64,000 bases of DNA from an uncultured Flavobacteriaceae bacterium (GCA_947502975.1 CANNBV010000003.1:620001-684000); one strand, 5' to 3'; numbered from the stretch's first letter, positions 45,997 through 56,133 are shown. Program-made: numbers and translations. Notes: generated by a model from the sequence alone, not told the origin.

Positions 45997-48231
45997 TTAA
46001 AATGAAACCGACACTTTACCTCTTAAAAAGAATGGTGCTCCTGGTGTGAAATGAATTTCTTCAACAGGATTCGTTTCATTAAACAATCTACTTTCTGTAG
46101 CAAACTGTGTTTCATTCCAATCTACATCAAGAAGGTTTTCAACAATTAAACCGAAAGTCCAATTCTTATGATTGTAGTTAAGGTTTAAATCTGTTACAAA
46201 ATACCCTTCTGCTATAATAGAATTGTCTTCATTTGCTGGTCTATCTTTTATATATCTGTAACTAATACCTCCAGAAAAATTCCCTAAATCTTTAAAGCTA
46301 AACCCTCCTGCAGACGTCAGGTCTGGGGCAAGTGGTATATAATCTTGTCCATCTGGTTCTTCAGTACTTCTAGCTATTGTATAATTTACATCTGTATTGA
46401 AATATAACCAATCTGCAATTTGATATCTTAATCCAAAATCTAAACCATAACGTGCTGTCTTTCCGCTAGGCTCAACAATAGCAGCATCTCCTACATATAC
46501 AAATTCTTGTTGTAAAAACAACGACCAAAGTGCTGCATTAATCGCTAATTTATCCGTAGGTTTAAGTACGGTTCCTAAATCTGTACTAAATGCTGTTGGT
46601 AATATTTGCTCTCCACTTTGAGCTGTAACAACACGCGTATCATTTGAATGATACCCCAAACCTGTTTTTAAGAAAAACTGTGTATTAGGCGAGGCAGCAT
46701 AAATGAAATTTAATTTAGGGCTTAATAACGTTTTATTTTCACTTTTACTATCATAAGTTTCAGTAAGTAAGTCTACATAATCAAATGTAAAATAATCTAA
46801 TCGTAGACCTGGATTGATAGTCCAATTCCCAATTTTATAATTTAAATCTGCAAAAGAAAATGCATTAAGCTCGTCTACATTTCCAAATGCTAATCGTTCT
46901 AATAACTCCTTTCTATTTCTTGTTCTGGACAACTGGTTATCATTTACATCATCATATCTAAACCCTACTCCAACTCGATATTTTAATTGTTTATCATGAT
47001 CATCTAAATGAAAAGATTTTTCATAAACACTTTTAGCTCCAATAATAGTACGGTCTTCAAATTGACGAATTTGGTCAGCATTTACGGGGTCATCTAAAAA
47101 GAAAGTGAAATTTGAAAATAACTCAAAGTCATAATTAGACACATATGCAGATGATGTTAAACTAGAGTGCTCATCAAAATGCTTTATATGATTCATCCAG
47201 ATATTAGTTCTACTAGTATTACCTCCTTCTGTATCATCAATTGCCCCAAACCTACCTATTAAACCTTGATCTACTGCACGTTGTGGTATTTGCCCTGAAG
47301 CATCCCATTTACTTTGAAAATGCGAAAGTGAAAGGTTAAATTCTTGGTCTGAATAATTATTATAATTATATCGTGCCATGATATTTAAACGATTAAAATT
47401 TTGAGGAGAATCAAAAACACCATCAGTTAGATTCATCTCACTAGCTACGTAGGCATTACTATTTTCACCATCCCAAATTTTCAACATGGTTAAAGCACGA
47501 ACTGTATTAAACTGCCCCGTTTCAACAGAAATCACATTGTTATCTATAGTTCTTTTAGTTTGAATATCTACATATCCAGCCGTGTTAAAGTTTCCTTTAT
47601 CTGCATAATAAGAACCTTTTCCAAAATCAAGATTTTCAATGGTTTCTGGAATAATAAAGTGCATATCTGCATAGCCTTGACCATGTGCATGAGACACCAT
47701 ATTTACTGGCATACCATCAACATCTATAGCTATATCGGTACCATGGTCTATATCAAAACCTCTTAAGAATATTTGTTCTGCCTTACCTCCACCAGCATGC
47801 TGACCTATAATTAATCCAGGAATTTTTCTTAAAACTTCTTGAGAAGATTTCACTGGACTCGTTTTTAAATCCACATTAACTAAATTGCTCAGCACATTCA
47901 CTTTAGAAACTATAAGTACTTGATCTAAAGAGGCTGATGATATTTCCATGATAACCTGAATAGTGCTATCTAAATGAGATTCATCAATAGTAAGCTCATA
48001 GTTTTCGTAACCTAGTTGATAAAAATAAATAATATCTCCTACTGAAATATCATCTATTTCAAAATATCCAGAAACATTACTGTAGGTATACGTTCCTGTA
48101 CTTTTATTGTATACCCCTACACCTTGTAGTGGTTTTTCATTATCTTCTGATATTACTGTACCCTTAAGTTCATGAGCTAATACTGTCATGTTTAAACTTA
48201 AAAAAAGTAATACTAATATTTTTTTTAACAT
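45997..48231 (-). CDS. TonB-dependent outer-membrane receptor with CarboxypepD-like N-terminal domain
   Basis: This 744-residue receptor has a signal peptide (ending VLAHE). A carboxypeptidase-regulatory-like domain covers about 20-100 (GTVISEDNEKPLQGVGVYN), followed by a plug domain and a 22-strand barrel ending in VSVSF. In the plug, AEQIFLRGFDIDHGTDIAIDVDGMPVNMVSHAHGQGYADMHFIIPE is read across about residues 155-200; the His-rich stretch SHAHGQGYADMHF may contact a metal. It takes up a TonB-driven ligand. The His-rich small gene and the NRPS genes upstream suggest a metallophore or metal. An inverted repeat precedes its start. Confidence 0.88.
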   Translation of the reverse strand: MLKKILVLLFLSLNMTVLAHELKGTVISEDNEKPLQGVGVYNKSTGTYTYSNVSGYFEIDDISVGDIIYFYQLGYENYELTIDESHLDSTIQVIMEISSASLDQVLIVSKVNVLSNLVNVDLKTSPVKSSQEVLRKIPGLIIGQHAGGGKAEQIFLRGFDIDHGTDIAIDVDGMPVNMVSHAHGQGYADMHFIIPETIENLDFGKGSYYADKGNFNTAGYVDIQTKRTIDNNVISVETGQFNTVRALTMLKIWDGENSNAYVASEMNLTDGVFDSPQNFNRLNIMARYNYNNYSDQEFNLSLSHFQSKWDASGQIPQRAVDQGLIGRFGAIDDTEGGNTSRTNIWMNHIKHFDEHSSLTSSAYVSNYDFELFSNFTFFLDDPVNADQIRQFEDRTIIGAKSVYEKSFHLDDHDKQLKYRVGVGFRYDDVNDNQLSRTRNRKELLERLAFGNVDELNAFSFADLNYKIGNWTINPGLRLDYFTFDYVDLLTETYDSKSENKTLLSPKLNFIYAASPNTQFFLKTGLGYHSNDTRVVTAQSGEQILPTAFSTDLGTVLKPTDKLAINAALWSLFLQQEFVYVGDAAIVEPSGKTARYGLDFGLRYQIADWLYFNTDVNYTIARSTEEPDGQDYIPLAPDLTSAGGFSFKDLGNFSGGISYRYIKDRPANEDNSIIAEGYFVTDLNLNYNHKNWTFGLIVENLLDVDWNETQFATESRLFNETNPVEEIHFTPGAPFFLRGKVSVSF

Positions 48232-48264
48232 AATTCATTTTTTTAATTAATAAATTCTAATGTT

Positions 48265-48289
48265 TATCGTTTTTAATTTCAAAACGATA
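48265..48289. promoter_or_regulatory. Perfect inverted repeat upstream of the TonB receptor
   Basis: TATCGTTTT and AAAACGATA form 9-base inverted arms around a 7-base spacer, 34-58 bases before the receptor ATG on the minus strand. No T-run follows on the minus strand. This makes an operator for a dimeric regulator more likely than a terminator of the His-rich gene, though either is possible. Confidence 0.45.
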
Positions 48290-48300
48290 CGTTTATTTTA

Positions 48301-48762
48301 TTAATCAAAATACTGTGGTGGTTGAAAAACCTTAAATATATATCCTTCTAACATACATTCTTGTATAAAAAACCAGACGGACTTTGATTCAAAAGTTAAA
48401 CTATAAAATCTGCTCATCTTCTTTTTTATCCTGATGTGTTTATCTATCTTTTGCTTTATTGTATTTGGGTTCTCGTTATCACTTTCTGTATCAGAAACCT
48501 CAAGAAATTTATTAAGAAATTCCAAAAAACCATGATCATGCTTTGTCTGTGTTAATGCATAATGACCTCCTTCATTATGGCTATCAACTGAATTATCAGA
48601 ATGTGAAATAATAGTATCGGGCATTTCTAACTCATGCGACAAAAAATGAAGCATCTCATTTATTTGATTATGAAAAGGCCCAAGAATGTAGCACATAACC
48701 ATGACTATAGTAGTCATTTTTAAGATAAATAGCTTCAAGCTTTTTTGAGCAATATTATTCAT
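48301..48762 (-). CDS. His-rich small exported/membrane protein beside the TonB receptor
   Basis: The 153-residue protein has one N-terminal hydrophobic segment (LFILKMTTIVMVMCYILGPF), a likely signal anchor. His-rich blocks follow: EMLHFLSHELEMPDTIISHSDNSVDSHNEGGHY across about residues 37-68, and a TKHDHGFLEF stretch. The terminal region is basic (KIDKHIRIKKK) and ends PPQYFD. The layout resembles small metal-related proteins next to TonB receptors, but I do not recognise a named family. It probably acts in the periplasm and may bind a transition metal. It lies 69 bases upstream of the receptor. Confidence 0.55.
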   Translation of the reverse strand: MNNIAQKSLKLFILKMTTIVMVMCYILGPFHNQINEMLHFLSHELEMPDTIISHSDNSVDSHNEGGHYALTQTKHDHGFLEFLNKFLEVSDTESDNENPNTIKQKIDKHIRIKKKMSRFYSLTFESKSVWFFIQECMLEGYIFKVFQPPQYFD

Positions 48763-48949
48763 TTAACAATTTTGTAATAATCTTTTCAATATTTTTTGTG
48801 TACTCTAATTCTTTATAGAAGTTAATAATTCGCTTTAGATATTACTACTACATTGATTTCGTGTGCATGTGGAATACTAAATAATAATAAAATGGCAAAA
48901 TACTTTTTGAATGGTGTTTTGATTGTAGTTTTTTCATGACATTCTTTTT

Positions 48950-51900
48950 TTATAATAATTCTAAAATCGTTTTCTCTATATAATTTGCATAAGATGCTAT
49001 TGTAGGAAACTCAAATACTTTGTTGAGTGGAATTTCTAATTCTAATTCTTCTTTAATTCTTGACGTAATTCTTATAGCAGCAAGCGAATGTCCTCCAATA
49101 CCAACAAAATCGTCAAAAACACCTATATTATTCTGCTCTAAGACTTCACTCCAAATTTGCTCTACTAATTCTTCAAATTCATTTCTAGGACTTACAAATT
49201 CATTTAAATTTTTTGGGTTTGGTACATCTTCATATTTTGGAAGTTCCTTTCTATTTATTTTTCCGCTCGATAAAAACTCAAATTTTTCTACATAAACAAA
49301 AGCAGAAGGAATCATGTAGAGTGGCAAACTATTTTTTAATAGCTCTAAAACCTCAGTTTCTGGTACATTAGAGCCTGCGTAATATGCTATTAAATTATCT
49401 TTTTCTTCATGTTTTATAACTACAGCTTGTACTATTTCATGATGCTGCTCTAACGTTTTTTCTATCTCACCAAGTTCAATTCTTAAACCTCTAATTTTTA
49501 TTTGATTATCAATTCTTCCATGATACTCAATAACTCCATCATCTGAATATCTAGCTAAATCTCCCGTTTTATACATTAAATCCTCAGGCTTCTCAGAATA
49601 AATATTTTTAATAAATCGCTCTTGCGTTAGAGATGTTCTATTCAAATAACCGTTAGCAACTTGTACTCCTGCTATATATAATTCACCAGTTACACCTATA
49701 GGTTGCATTTGTAAAGCGTCATCTAGAATATATAATTGTGTATTGCTAACTGGTTTACCTATAGGAATGCTATCAGTTGATTCATTTCTTTTACAATGCC
49801 AGCTTGTAACATCTACAGATGCTTCTGTTGGCCCATATAAATTATGAATTTCTACATGATCCAATTTGGCGTATGTATTATCTACAATAGGTATGGATAA
49901 TGCTTCACCACTACAAAAAATACGTTTTAAACTTATACAACCTTCAATACCTTGCGTTTGATTGAAAATATTGAGCATTGATGGTACAAAATGAATATTG
50001 GTAACCTGATGCTTTTTTATTGTCTGTATAAGTTTGTCTGGGTTTTTATGGCCATCTGGGATTTCAATAACTAAGGTAGCTCCAACTTGAAGTGGCCAGA
50101 AAAGCTCCCATAACGAAACATCAAACGTAATAGGTGTTTTTTGTAAAAATATGTCTTGAAGTGTTATTGGGTAATCTGAATTCATCCAGTTTAAACGATT
50201 GCAGATACCTTTATGATGGCACTTAACGCCTTTTGGCTGCCCTGTACTTCCCGATGTATATATTATATAAGCTAAATCTTCGGGAGCAGTATTTATATTA
50301 TTATTGCTAGTGCTTAATAAAGAAATACGATCTTCTATAACATCAACATGAAGGTATTCAACTTCATTAGACCCATTTGCTTCAATAGCATCGTGATTAT
50401 AGAATAAGAATTTAGTTTTCGCATCATTTAGAATAAATTCCAATCGGTTAGTAGGTGTAGATGTATCTATAGGTAAATATGCTGCTCCAGACTTAATAAT
50501 TCCATAGATGTAAATCATCATTTCTATCGACCTATCTATGCTTATAGCCACAATATCATTTGGCTTAACTCCTTTATCAATTAAAAAACGAGCGACTTGG
50601 TTAGACTTTTCATCTAAACTTTTATACGAAATGTACCTTTCCTCAAATATTAATGCTTTTTTGTCTGGTGTATTTAATACTTGCGCTTCAAATTTTGTTA
50701 AAAGAGTTTCCCATTTTGGATATTCTATAGATGTATTATTCCATGAGTTAATTTTTACTATTTCTGCTTCGGTAATAAGATTTACCGTATGTATTGTTTG
50801 TGACTGATTCTCAATACATGCCTCTAATAGTTTTATAAAATGAAGAGAAGCCTCTCTTTGTTTTTCAATATCAAAAACACCAGAATTAAAATCAAGATTC
50901 AATTCAATTTTATTTAAATCACTAGTATTTTCTATACTTACAAGCAATTGATATTTAGAATTTTGGTGTTTAATTTTTTTATTATAGACGTCTGTGTTTT
51001 CTGTATAACTAAACACAGTATCAAATCCTTTTGTATTATTAGTACCCCTATCTGATTGTATCATCTTTGTGCTAGAGTACATTTCTTGACTTATACGTTG
51101 GGTTAATGATAAGAATGTTTCATTTTCTCTTAATTCAATTGTTAATGCACCTAGCTTATCATAATCAGCAACCTCACCTTTTTTAATGTTATTAGGAAAG
51201 TTTTTGAAAGGTGTACCAATAGTTAATCGGGTTTGTCTACTAATCCTATATAAAAAAGCAAAATAAACTGTCTTAAATAGATGGCTTAACGCTACACTAT
51301 TTGACAATTTTAAATCTTTCGCCATATGCAAAGACAAATCTTTTAATTTACTGTAATGAGTTGATGTTATAGAATGACTAATTCTATTGAATTTACCTGT
51401 AATACACTTTGCCGGATTTATACCATAAAGCTTCAGAAAATCGATATTAGGAATTTCTTCCTTCTTTTGATATTTATTTTCTTTTAAACATTTTTTATCT
51501 ATTTTTCCATTTGATGTTAATGGTAATTCATCTAAATGAATAAAAGTATCCGGCACCATATATGATGGCATTTTATTTACCAAATTCTTCCTAAAATCTT
51601 TTGTTGAAATTGGTTTTTCACTTGTATAGTAAGCAATAAGTTGTTGTGTATTATCTGAGACTTCATTGCTAGATGTATCATTTTCTACAATACGCATCAA
51701 AACGGCACAATTATCAACACCCTCAAAGTTTAAAATATTGGATTCTATATCCGTTAATTCTACCCTGTGGCCTTTTATCTTGATTTGTTCATCAATTCTA
51801 CCAAAATATTCATAGTCTCCTTCTCTATTTATCCTAGCTAAATCACCAGTGCGATACATTTTTTCCCCAGAAACAAATGGGTTTTCTATAAACTTTGTAG

Positions 51901-54352
51901 AGGTTAAATCTGACAATTGTAAATAACCATCTGCCAAACTATTACCACTTAAATATAATTCACCAATAACGCCCTTAGGCATAAAATTCTTATACGCATC
52001 AAGTATGTAGGCGTGCATATTCGATATTGGTTTACCTATTGGAATGGAATTCCCCTGATGAGTATCTAACTTAAACTCGCTTACAATACATCCTACTGTA
52101 GCTTCTGTAGGACCATATTCATTATAAATTTTTACATTATTGCCAAATGCCTCAAGAATAGATTTACCCAGTTGAACTTTAAAATCTTCACCTCCTACAA
52201 TAATTTTTCTAATATTTGAATGGCTTAAATCTCTGCCTTGCAAAAACGTTAAATGCGATGGCGTTAACTTGATGGTATTTACAATATTTTCTCCTAACAG
52301 TTGTAATAATCCTAAGTCTGGAGCAAAAGGGTTTTCTTTGTATATCACAATTTTTCCACCAATTACTAAAGGTAAAATTGTGGAAGTAATCGTTAAATCA
52401 AACCCAATAGATGTAAATAAAGGAAATACTGAAGTATGGTCTGTTTTATAATAATCTTTTGCCCATAGTATATAATTACTGAGAGCCCCATGAGAAATTA
52501 AAACACCCTTTGGGTTTCCTGTGGAACCAGAGGTATAGAGAACATAAGCCAAATCATTTTTAAAAAGTTCCAACTTTAAATTTTCAGCAGATTCAATTTG
52601 GCTATCTTGAATTACTTCCTGTAATTCTAAAACTGGAATATTTGTGTTAGATAATTTACGTTTTAAATTAGTTTCTGTGAGAACTAAATCAGATCCAGAA
52701 TTAGAAATAATGTAATTAATTCGCTCTTCTGGTTGATCTGCAGCAATTGGAATAAATGCACACCTTAATTTCATTACTGCTAACAAAGCCAAAATATATT
52801 CTACACTTCTGTAAGTGTATATTGTTACTTTAGAGTTTTCAACAGCACCCTTTTTTCTTAAAAAATGAGCTATTCTATTGGATTTCTTGTTGACTTCAGA
52901 ATATGTTAAAACTACATCTCCAATTTGTAAGGCTACTTCATTTGGGTAATGTATTACAGTATTTTCAAAATTTTCTAGTACAGAATTGCGATATGGATCG
53001 TTTGTGATTTTTGGGTGTAAACAATCTTGAATCTCAGATATATTTGCCAATTTAGGTGCTTCAATAGGCTGATTGATATCCTGAATAAATGCATCAACAA
53101 TATTAGAGAAATGGCTTGGAATGCATTGAGATTGTTTTCTAGTTAAAACGCCATCATTAATATCAAAAATAAGCTGTGTGTTTCCTGTATCATCTAAATC
53201 ACAAACAATACACCGTAGCTGATGTCCTGGATCGTGATGATTTGGGTGAACCCATTCTGTTTTACTATTAAAACCTGCAAAATTCGAAAAACTAGAATTT
53301 ATATAGTTAAAAACAATGTTAAAGCCTCTATTTATTTCAGCTGAAGTAGCGCCAGTAACAGCATGTTTTAAATAAATACTAGTCTCTTTTTTTACATTTT
53401 GTAAGAGCTCGTAGAATGTTTCTCCTTTATTTATTTCCATTGTGATTGGAAACATTTCCATAAATAACCCAGCCGTTTTCTTAAACTTTGAAGTGGTTCT
53501 ATTATGCACTGGTGCCCCTACAATCAATTTTTTTTCTCCACTTACTCTGTTTAGGTATGCAATAAACAAAGTTGAAAAAATAGTGAATAGGGTAAACTCT
53601 TCTGTCCAAATTCTAATATCCTTATTACGAGATATCAGACGTAATTGTTCAGATTGCTTGGAGTCTAGATTTAAAACAACTCTGTGAGAATTAGAAGTAG
53701 TTATATTTTCATGCTTTTCTCCATAAAGCATAGGTTTTTGAGGAAAGTATTTTACTTTATCCTCCCAGTAGATACGATCTTCAGTGTTTAATTTTGCTTG
53801 ATTTGATTCATAAATAACATAATCTGAATACTTTAGTGGTTCTATATCTTTAGAAATTGAATTAGTATCACTCAATTCACTGTAAAACCTAGACATCCTA
53901 TCAAATATAATTACTGAGCTCGCTGCATCTGTAATGATATGATGTAAATTAAGATACCATATATGTTTTTCTTCTTCTACTTTTACTAAAACAGAATCAA
54001 ATAAAGGCTTTGATAAATCAAAGCATAATTCGCTTCTACTTTGTAACCAATCATTGATTGATTGCGAATTAGAATTCAATAAGAAATCCAAATACTCAAC
54101 TTTATAGTTATAAGTATCTAAAACTTTTTGATAAGGAATGTTATCTTTTTCAACAAATATAGTTCTTAAGACATCTGTACCATCTATTAAAACAGTAAAC
54201 GCCTTGCTAAATTTATCTTTATCTACTTTGCCATTAATATGAAACGCATAAGGCACATTATACAAGGGAGTATTAGGACTAAATTTTTGTCCTAGCCATA
54301 TCGAAAATTGACTTTGAGTTAATGATTTTAATGTTGCTTCGATTTGATGCAT
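48950..54352 (-). CDS. Nonribosomal peptide synthetase: C-A(Asn)-truncated C-A(Ser)-PCP
   Basis: The 1800-residue NRPS starts with a condensation domain (1-440; HHIITDA at 137-143, Ala for the usual Gly). Adenylation domain 1 (455-960) has LYTSGSTGNPKG at 605-616 and NGK Lys950. No carrier domain follows. Residues 965-1185 resemble only the C-terminal lobe of a condensation domain and lack HHxxxDG. Adenylation domain 2 (1205-1705) has IYTSGSTGQPKG at 1364-1375 and Lys1698. It is followed by a carrier domain (1720-1795; GGHSL, Ser1756). By manual alignment to GrsA the specificity codes are DLTKIGEVGK (near the Asn code DLTKLGEVGK) and DVWHFSLVDK (near the Ser code DVWHLSLIDK). Confidence 0.92.
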   Translation of the reverse strand: MHQIEATLKSLTQSQFSIWLGQKFSPNTPLYNVPYAFHINGKVDKDKFSKAFTVLIDGTDVLRTIFVEKDNIPYQKVLDTYNYKVEYLDFLLNSNSQSINDWLQSRSELCFDLSKPLFDSVLVKVEEEKHIWYLNLHHIITDAASSVIIFDRMSRFYSELSDTNSISKDIEPLKYSDYVIYESNQAKLNTEDRIYWEDKVKYFPQKPMLYGEKHENITTSNSHRVVLNLDSKQSEQLRLISRNKDIRIWTEEFTLFTIFSTLFIAYLNRVSGEKKLIVGAPVHNRTTSKFKKTAGLFMEMFPITMEINKGETFYELLQNVKKETSIYLKHAVTGATSAEINRGFNIVFNYINSSFSNFAGFNSKTEWVHPNHHDPGHQLRCIVCDLDDTGNTQLIFDINDGVLTRKQSQCIPSHFSNIVDAFIQDINQPIEAPKLANISEIQDCLHPKITNDPYRNSVLENFENTVIHYPNEVALQIGDVVLTYSEVNKKSNRIAHFLRKKGAVENSKVTIYTYRSVEYILALLAVMKLRCAFIPIAADQPEERINYIISNSGSDLVLTETNLKRKLSNTNIPVLELQEVIQDSQIESAENLKLELFKNDLAYVLYTSGSTGNPKGVLISHGALSNYILWAKDYYKTDHTSVFPLFTSIGFDLTITSTILPLVIGGKIVIYKENPFAPDLGLLQLLGENIVNTIKLTPSHLTFLQGRDLSHSNIRKIIVGGEDFKVQLGKSILEAFGNNVKIYNEYGPTEATVGCIVSEFKLDTHQGNSIPIGKPISNMHAYILDAYKNFMPKGVIGELYLSGNSLADGYLQLSDLTSTKFIENPFVSGEKMYRTGDLARINREGDYEYFGRIDEQIKIKGHRVELTDIESNILNFEGVDNCAVLMRIVENDTSSNEVSDNTQQLIAYYTSEKPISTKDFRKNLVNKMPSYMVPDTFIHLDELPLTSNGKIDKKCLKENKYQKKEEIPNIDFLKLYGINPAKCITGKFNRISHSITSTHYSKLKDLSLHMAKDLKLSNSVALSHLFKTVYFAFLYRISRQTRLTIGTPFKNFPNNIKKGEVADYDKLGALTIELRENETFLSLTQRISQEMYSSTKMIQSDRGTNNTKGFDTVFSYTENTDVYNKKIKHQNSKYQLLVSIENTSDLNKIELNLDFNSGVFDIEKQREASLHFIKLLEACIENQSQTIHTVNLITEAEIVKINSWNNTSIEYPKWETLLTKFEAQVLNTPDKKALIFEERYISYKSLDEKSNQVARFLIDKGVKPNDIVAISIDRSIEMMIYIYGIIKSGAAYLPIDTSTPTNRLEFILNDAKTKFLFYNHDAIEANGSNEVEYLHVDVIEDRISLLSTSNNNINTAPEDLAYIIYTSGSTGQPKGVKCHHKGICNRLNWMNSDYPITLQDIFLQKTPITFDVSLWELFWPLQVGATLVIEIPDGHKNPDKLIQTIKKHQVTNIHFVPSMLNIFNQTQGIEGCISLKRIFCSGEALSIPIVDNTYAKLDHVEIHNLYGPTEASVDVTSWHCKRNESTDSIPIGKPVSNTQLYILDDALQMQPIGVTGELYIAGVQVANGYLNRTSLTQERFIKNIYSEKPEDLMYKTGDLARYSDDGVIEYHGRIDNQIKIRGLRIELGEIEKTLEQHHEIVQAVVIKHEEKDNLIAYYAGSNVPETEVLELLKNSLPLYMIPSAFVYVEKFEFLSSGKINRKELPKYEDVPNPKNLNEFVSPRNEFEELVEQIWSEVLEQNNIGVFDDFVGIGGHSLAAIRITSRIKEELELEIPLNKVFEFPTIASYANYIEKTILELL

Positions 54353-54373
54353 AAATAGATTTTGGGAAACTAC

Positions 54374-54631
54374 CTAAACTAACTTACTGGAAATATAGTT
54401 TCCAATATTTTCAACAGTTACAAAGTTTTCAAAAGTCATATCTTCAAAAGGTACATCTATATTGTAGCTTTTTTCAATAAAGCGAATTATTCGCATCATA
54501 CCCATAGAATCAACAAGTCCAGCTTCAAACAAATTTTCATCAACTTTAATGTCGTTTACTTGTTCGTTAGAAATCTCATCTTTAATGAAATCTATGATAA
54601 CTTTGTATTCCAATATTTTAGGGCTTAGCAA
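54374..54631 (-). CDS. Stand-alone acyl/peptidyl carrier protein
   Basis: This 85-residue protein is a free carrier protein. The phosphopantetheine Ser is in FEAGLVDSMGMMRIIRFIE (motif DSMG, about residue 44), with helix IV TFENFVTVENIGNYISS. It lies 21 bases upstream of NRPS1 and is presumably co-transcribed. Because adenylation domain 1 of NRPS1 has no carrier domain after it, this protein is the natural candidate to accept that aminoacyl group (inference). Activation would need the Sfp-type transferase encoded at 60398-61117. The DSMG form also resembles ACPs of other ligase systems. Confidence 0.85.
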   Translation of the reverse strand: MLSPKILEYKVIIDFIKDEISNEQVNDIKVDENLFEAGLVDSMGMMRIIRFIEKSYNIDVPFEDMTFENFVTVENIGNYISSKLV

Positions 54632-54671
54632 TTATTTTTTATAGCACATTTTTATTAAAATGTACTGAAAA

Positions 54672-54704
54672 CAAATATAAATGAACATTATTGGTGCGAC
54701 CAAA
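54672..54704 (-). promoter_or_regulatory. Bacteroidota-type promoter for carrier protein-NRPS1 operon
   Basis: On the minus strand TTTG (54701-54704) is followed after 21 bases by TATATTTG (54672-54679), matching the -33 TTTG and -7 TAnnTTTG elements at the expected spacing. The -7 box ends 41 bases before the carrier protein ATG. It is the best-formed promoter I found in this window. Confidence 0.65.
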
Positions 54705-54873
54705 TCCAAATTATGCTCTTCAACTTAAAATACTATGGTTTTAACGAAATTTTCAGAAAATAGACGATAAATGCTGTGAATTTTTAAGATATTCACAAAA
54801 AATTGTTGAAATATTGAAAGAAGTATTGTCTGCTACTTTCCTATATAACCAACTTACTAAATTCACTTACGAT

Positions 54874-56133
54874 ATGAACAAAAGAATTGTTTATGTATTG
54901 TTGTTATTATTTATTGCAATACCACTAGTAAAAAGTTATGCTCACAATCCAAATAATAGTTTATTATATTTAAAGGTTTATGAGAATAGTAATATTGAAG
55001 GTCATTTTGATGTTAATATCAATGAATTAAATAATGTACTGGGGCTATCTTTTGAAAAAAAGCCAGATATTGAAAAAGTAAGACTTCATCAAGAGCTTAT
55101 TAAGGCATATATAATAAAAAACACAGAATTTAAGGCTGGTGGTAAAGTCTACAATATCATTTTTAACGACGAAATAGAATTCATTCCTACAACTTTTGGT
55201 TCTTTTATTGTATTTCATTTTGAATTAGAAGATTCTGCGAATATACCAGACGAGGTAGATATAACATATAAGGTTTTCATAGACGAAAATCCTAACCATA
55301 GCAATCTAATGGGTATGGAATATAATTGGAGAGCTGGTTTAATTAACAACGAATCCATAATCGCGTTAGATTTTGATAAAGATGGTTACACTAAAACCTT
55401 AGTTTTATCAGATAAAAACAGCTCTATATGGAAAGGTTTTATGGCTATGATAAACCAAGGTATATGGCACATATGGATTGGTATAGATCATATCTTCTTT
55501 TTGGTAGCCTTAATATTACCATCTGTAGTTAGAAGAAGAAAAGAGGAAGATTATGGCAACATAGAACCACGTAAATTCAACATATTTGGCTGGGAACCTG
55601 TTAAAAAATTTAAACCTGCTTTCTTATACATTCTTAAAGTAGTAACGTTCTTTACTATAGCGCACACAATCACATTGAGTTTAGCGTCGCTGAATATTAT
55701 TAATTTGCCTAGCCGTATTGTTGAAACTATAATCGCATTTTCAATTGGTTTAGCTGCATATCACAATATACGTCCTATATTCAAAGGTAAAGATTGGTTA
55801 ATTGCATTTATATTTGGTTTATTTCATGGTTTTGGATTTGCTAGTGTTTTATCCGAGTTAGGTTTTAAAGGAGAATATCTAAGCTTATCATTATTAGGAT
55901 TTAATGTAGGGGTTGAAATCGGGCAAGTTATAATTATCGCAATGATATTCCCTGTACTTTTCTTAATTAGAAAATTAAAACTTTACCCTAAATTACTTGT
56001 GTATCTTTCTGTTATTCTAATAATTATATCCTTATACTGGTCTATTGAACGTGGGTTTGATATTGATATTCCTATAGATGAACAATTAAGACGCTATGGT
56101 TATAAAGTGGCCGTTTGGTTAGGGTTAAAATAA
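54874..56133 (+). CDS. HupE/UreJ-like membrane protein (HupE_UreJ_2 type)
   Basis: Starting at ATG 54874 (the TTG at 54814 would precede the signal with polar residues), the product is 419 residues. It begins with a signal peptide (VYVLLLLFIAIPLVKSYAH). A roughly 190-residue extracytoplasmic domain follows. Six or so helices come next, with QGIWHIWIGIDHIFFLVALILP, FFTIAHTITLSLASL, PSRIVETIIAFSIGLAAYHN, FGLFHGFGFASVLSELGFKG and FNVGVEIGQVIII. The His-rich helices are typical of metal permease-like HupE/UreJ proteins. It starts the operon with NRPS2, NRPS3 and the transferase, 17 bases before NRPS2, suggesting metal transport linked to the peptide. Confidence 0.85.
   Translation: MNKRIVYVLLLLFIAIPLVKSYAHNPNNSLLYLKVYENSNIEGHFDVNINELNNVLGLSFEKKPDIEKVRLHQELIKAYIIKNTEFKAGGKVYNIIFNDEIEFIPTTFGSFIVFHFELEDSANIPDEVDITYKVFIDENPNHSNLMGMEYNWRAGLINNESIIALDFDKDGYTKTLVLSDKNSSIWKGFMAMINQGIWHIWIGIDHIFFLVALILPSVVRRRKEEDYGNIEPRKFNIFGWEPVKKFKPAFLYILKVVTFFTIAHTITLSLASLNIINLPSRIVETIIAFSIGLAAYHNIRPIFKGKDWLIAFIFGLFHGFGFASVLSELGFKGEYLSLSLLGFNVGVEIGQVIIIAMIFPVLFLIRKLKLYPKLLVYLSVILIIISLYWSIERGFDIDIPIDEQLRRYGYKVAVWLGLK

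Noticed and set aside
50538-50807. Open frames on the plus strand within NRPS1 (also near 49020, 52269 and 53442)
   Set aside because: All are antisense to a continuous 1800-codon gene with clear domains.
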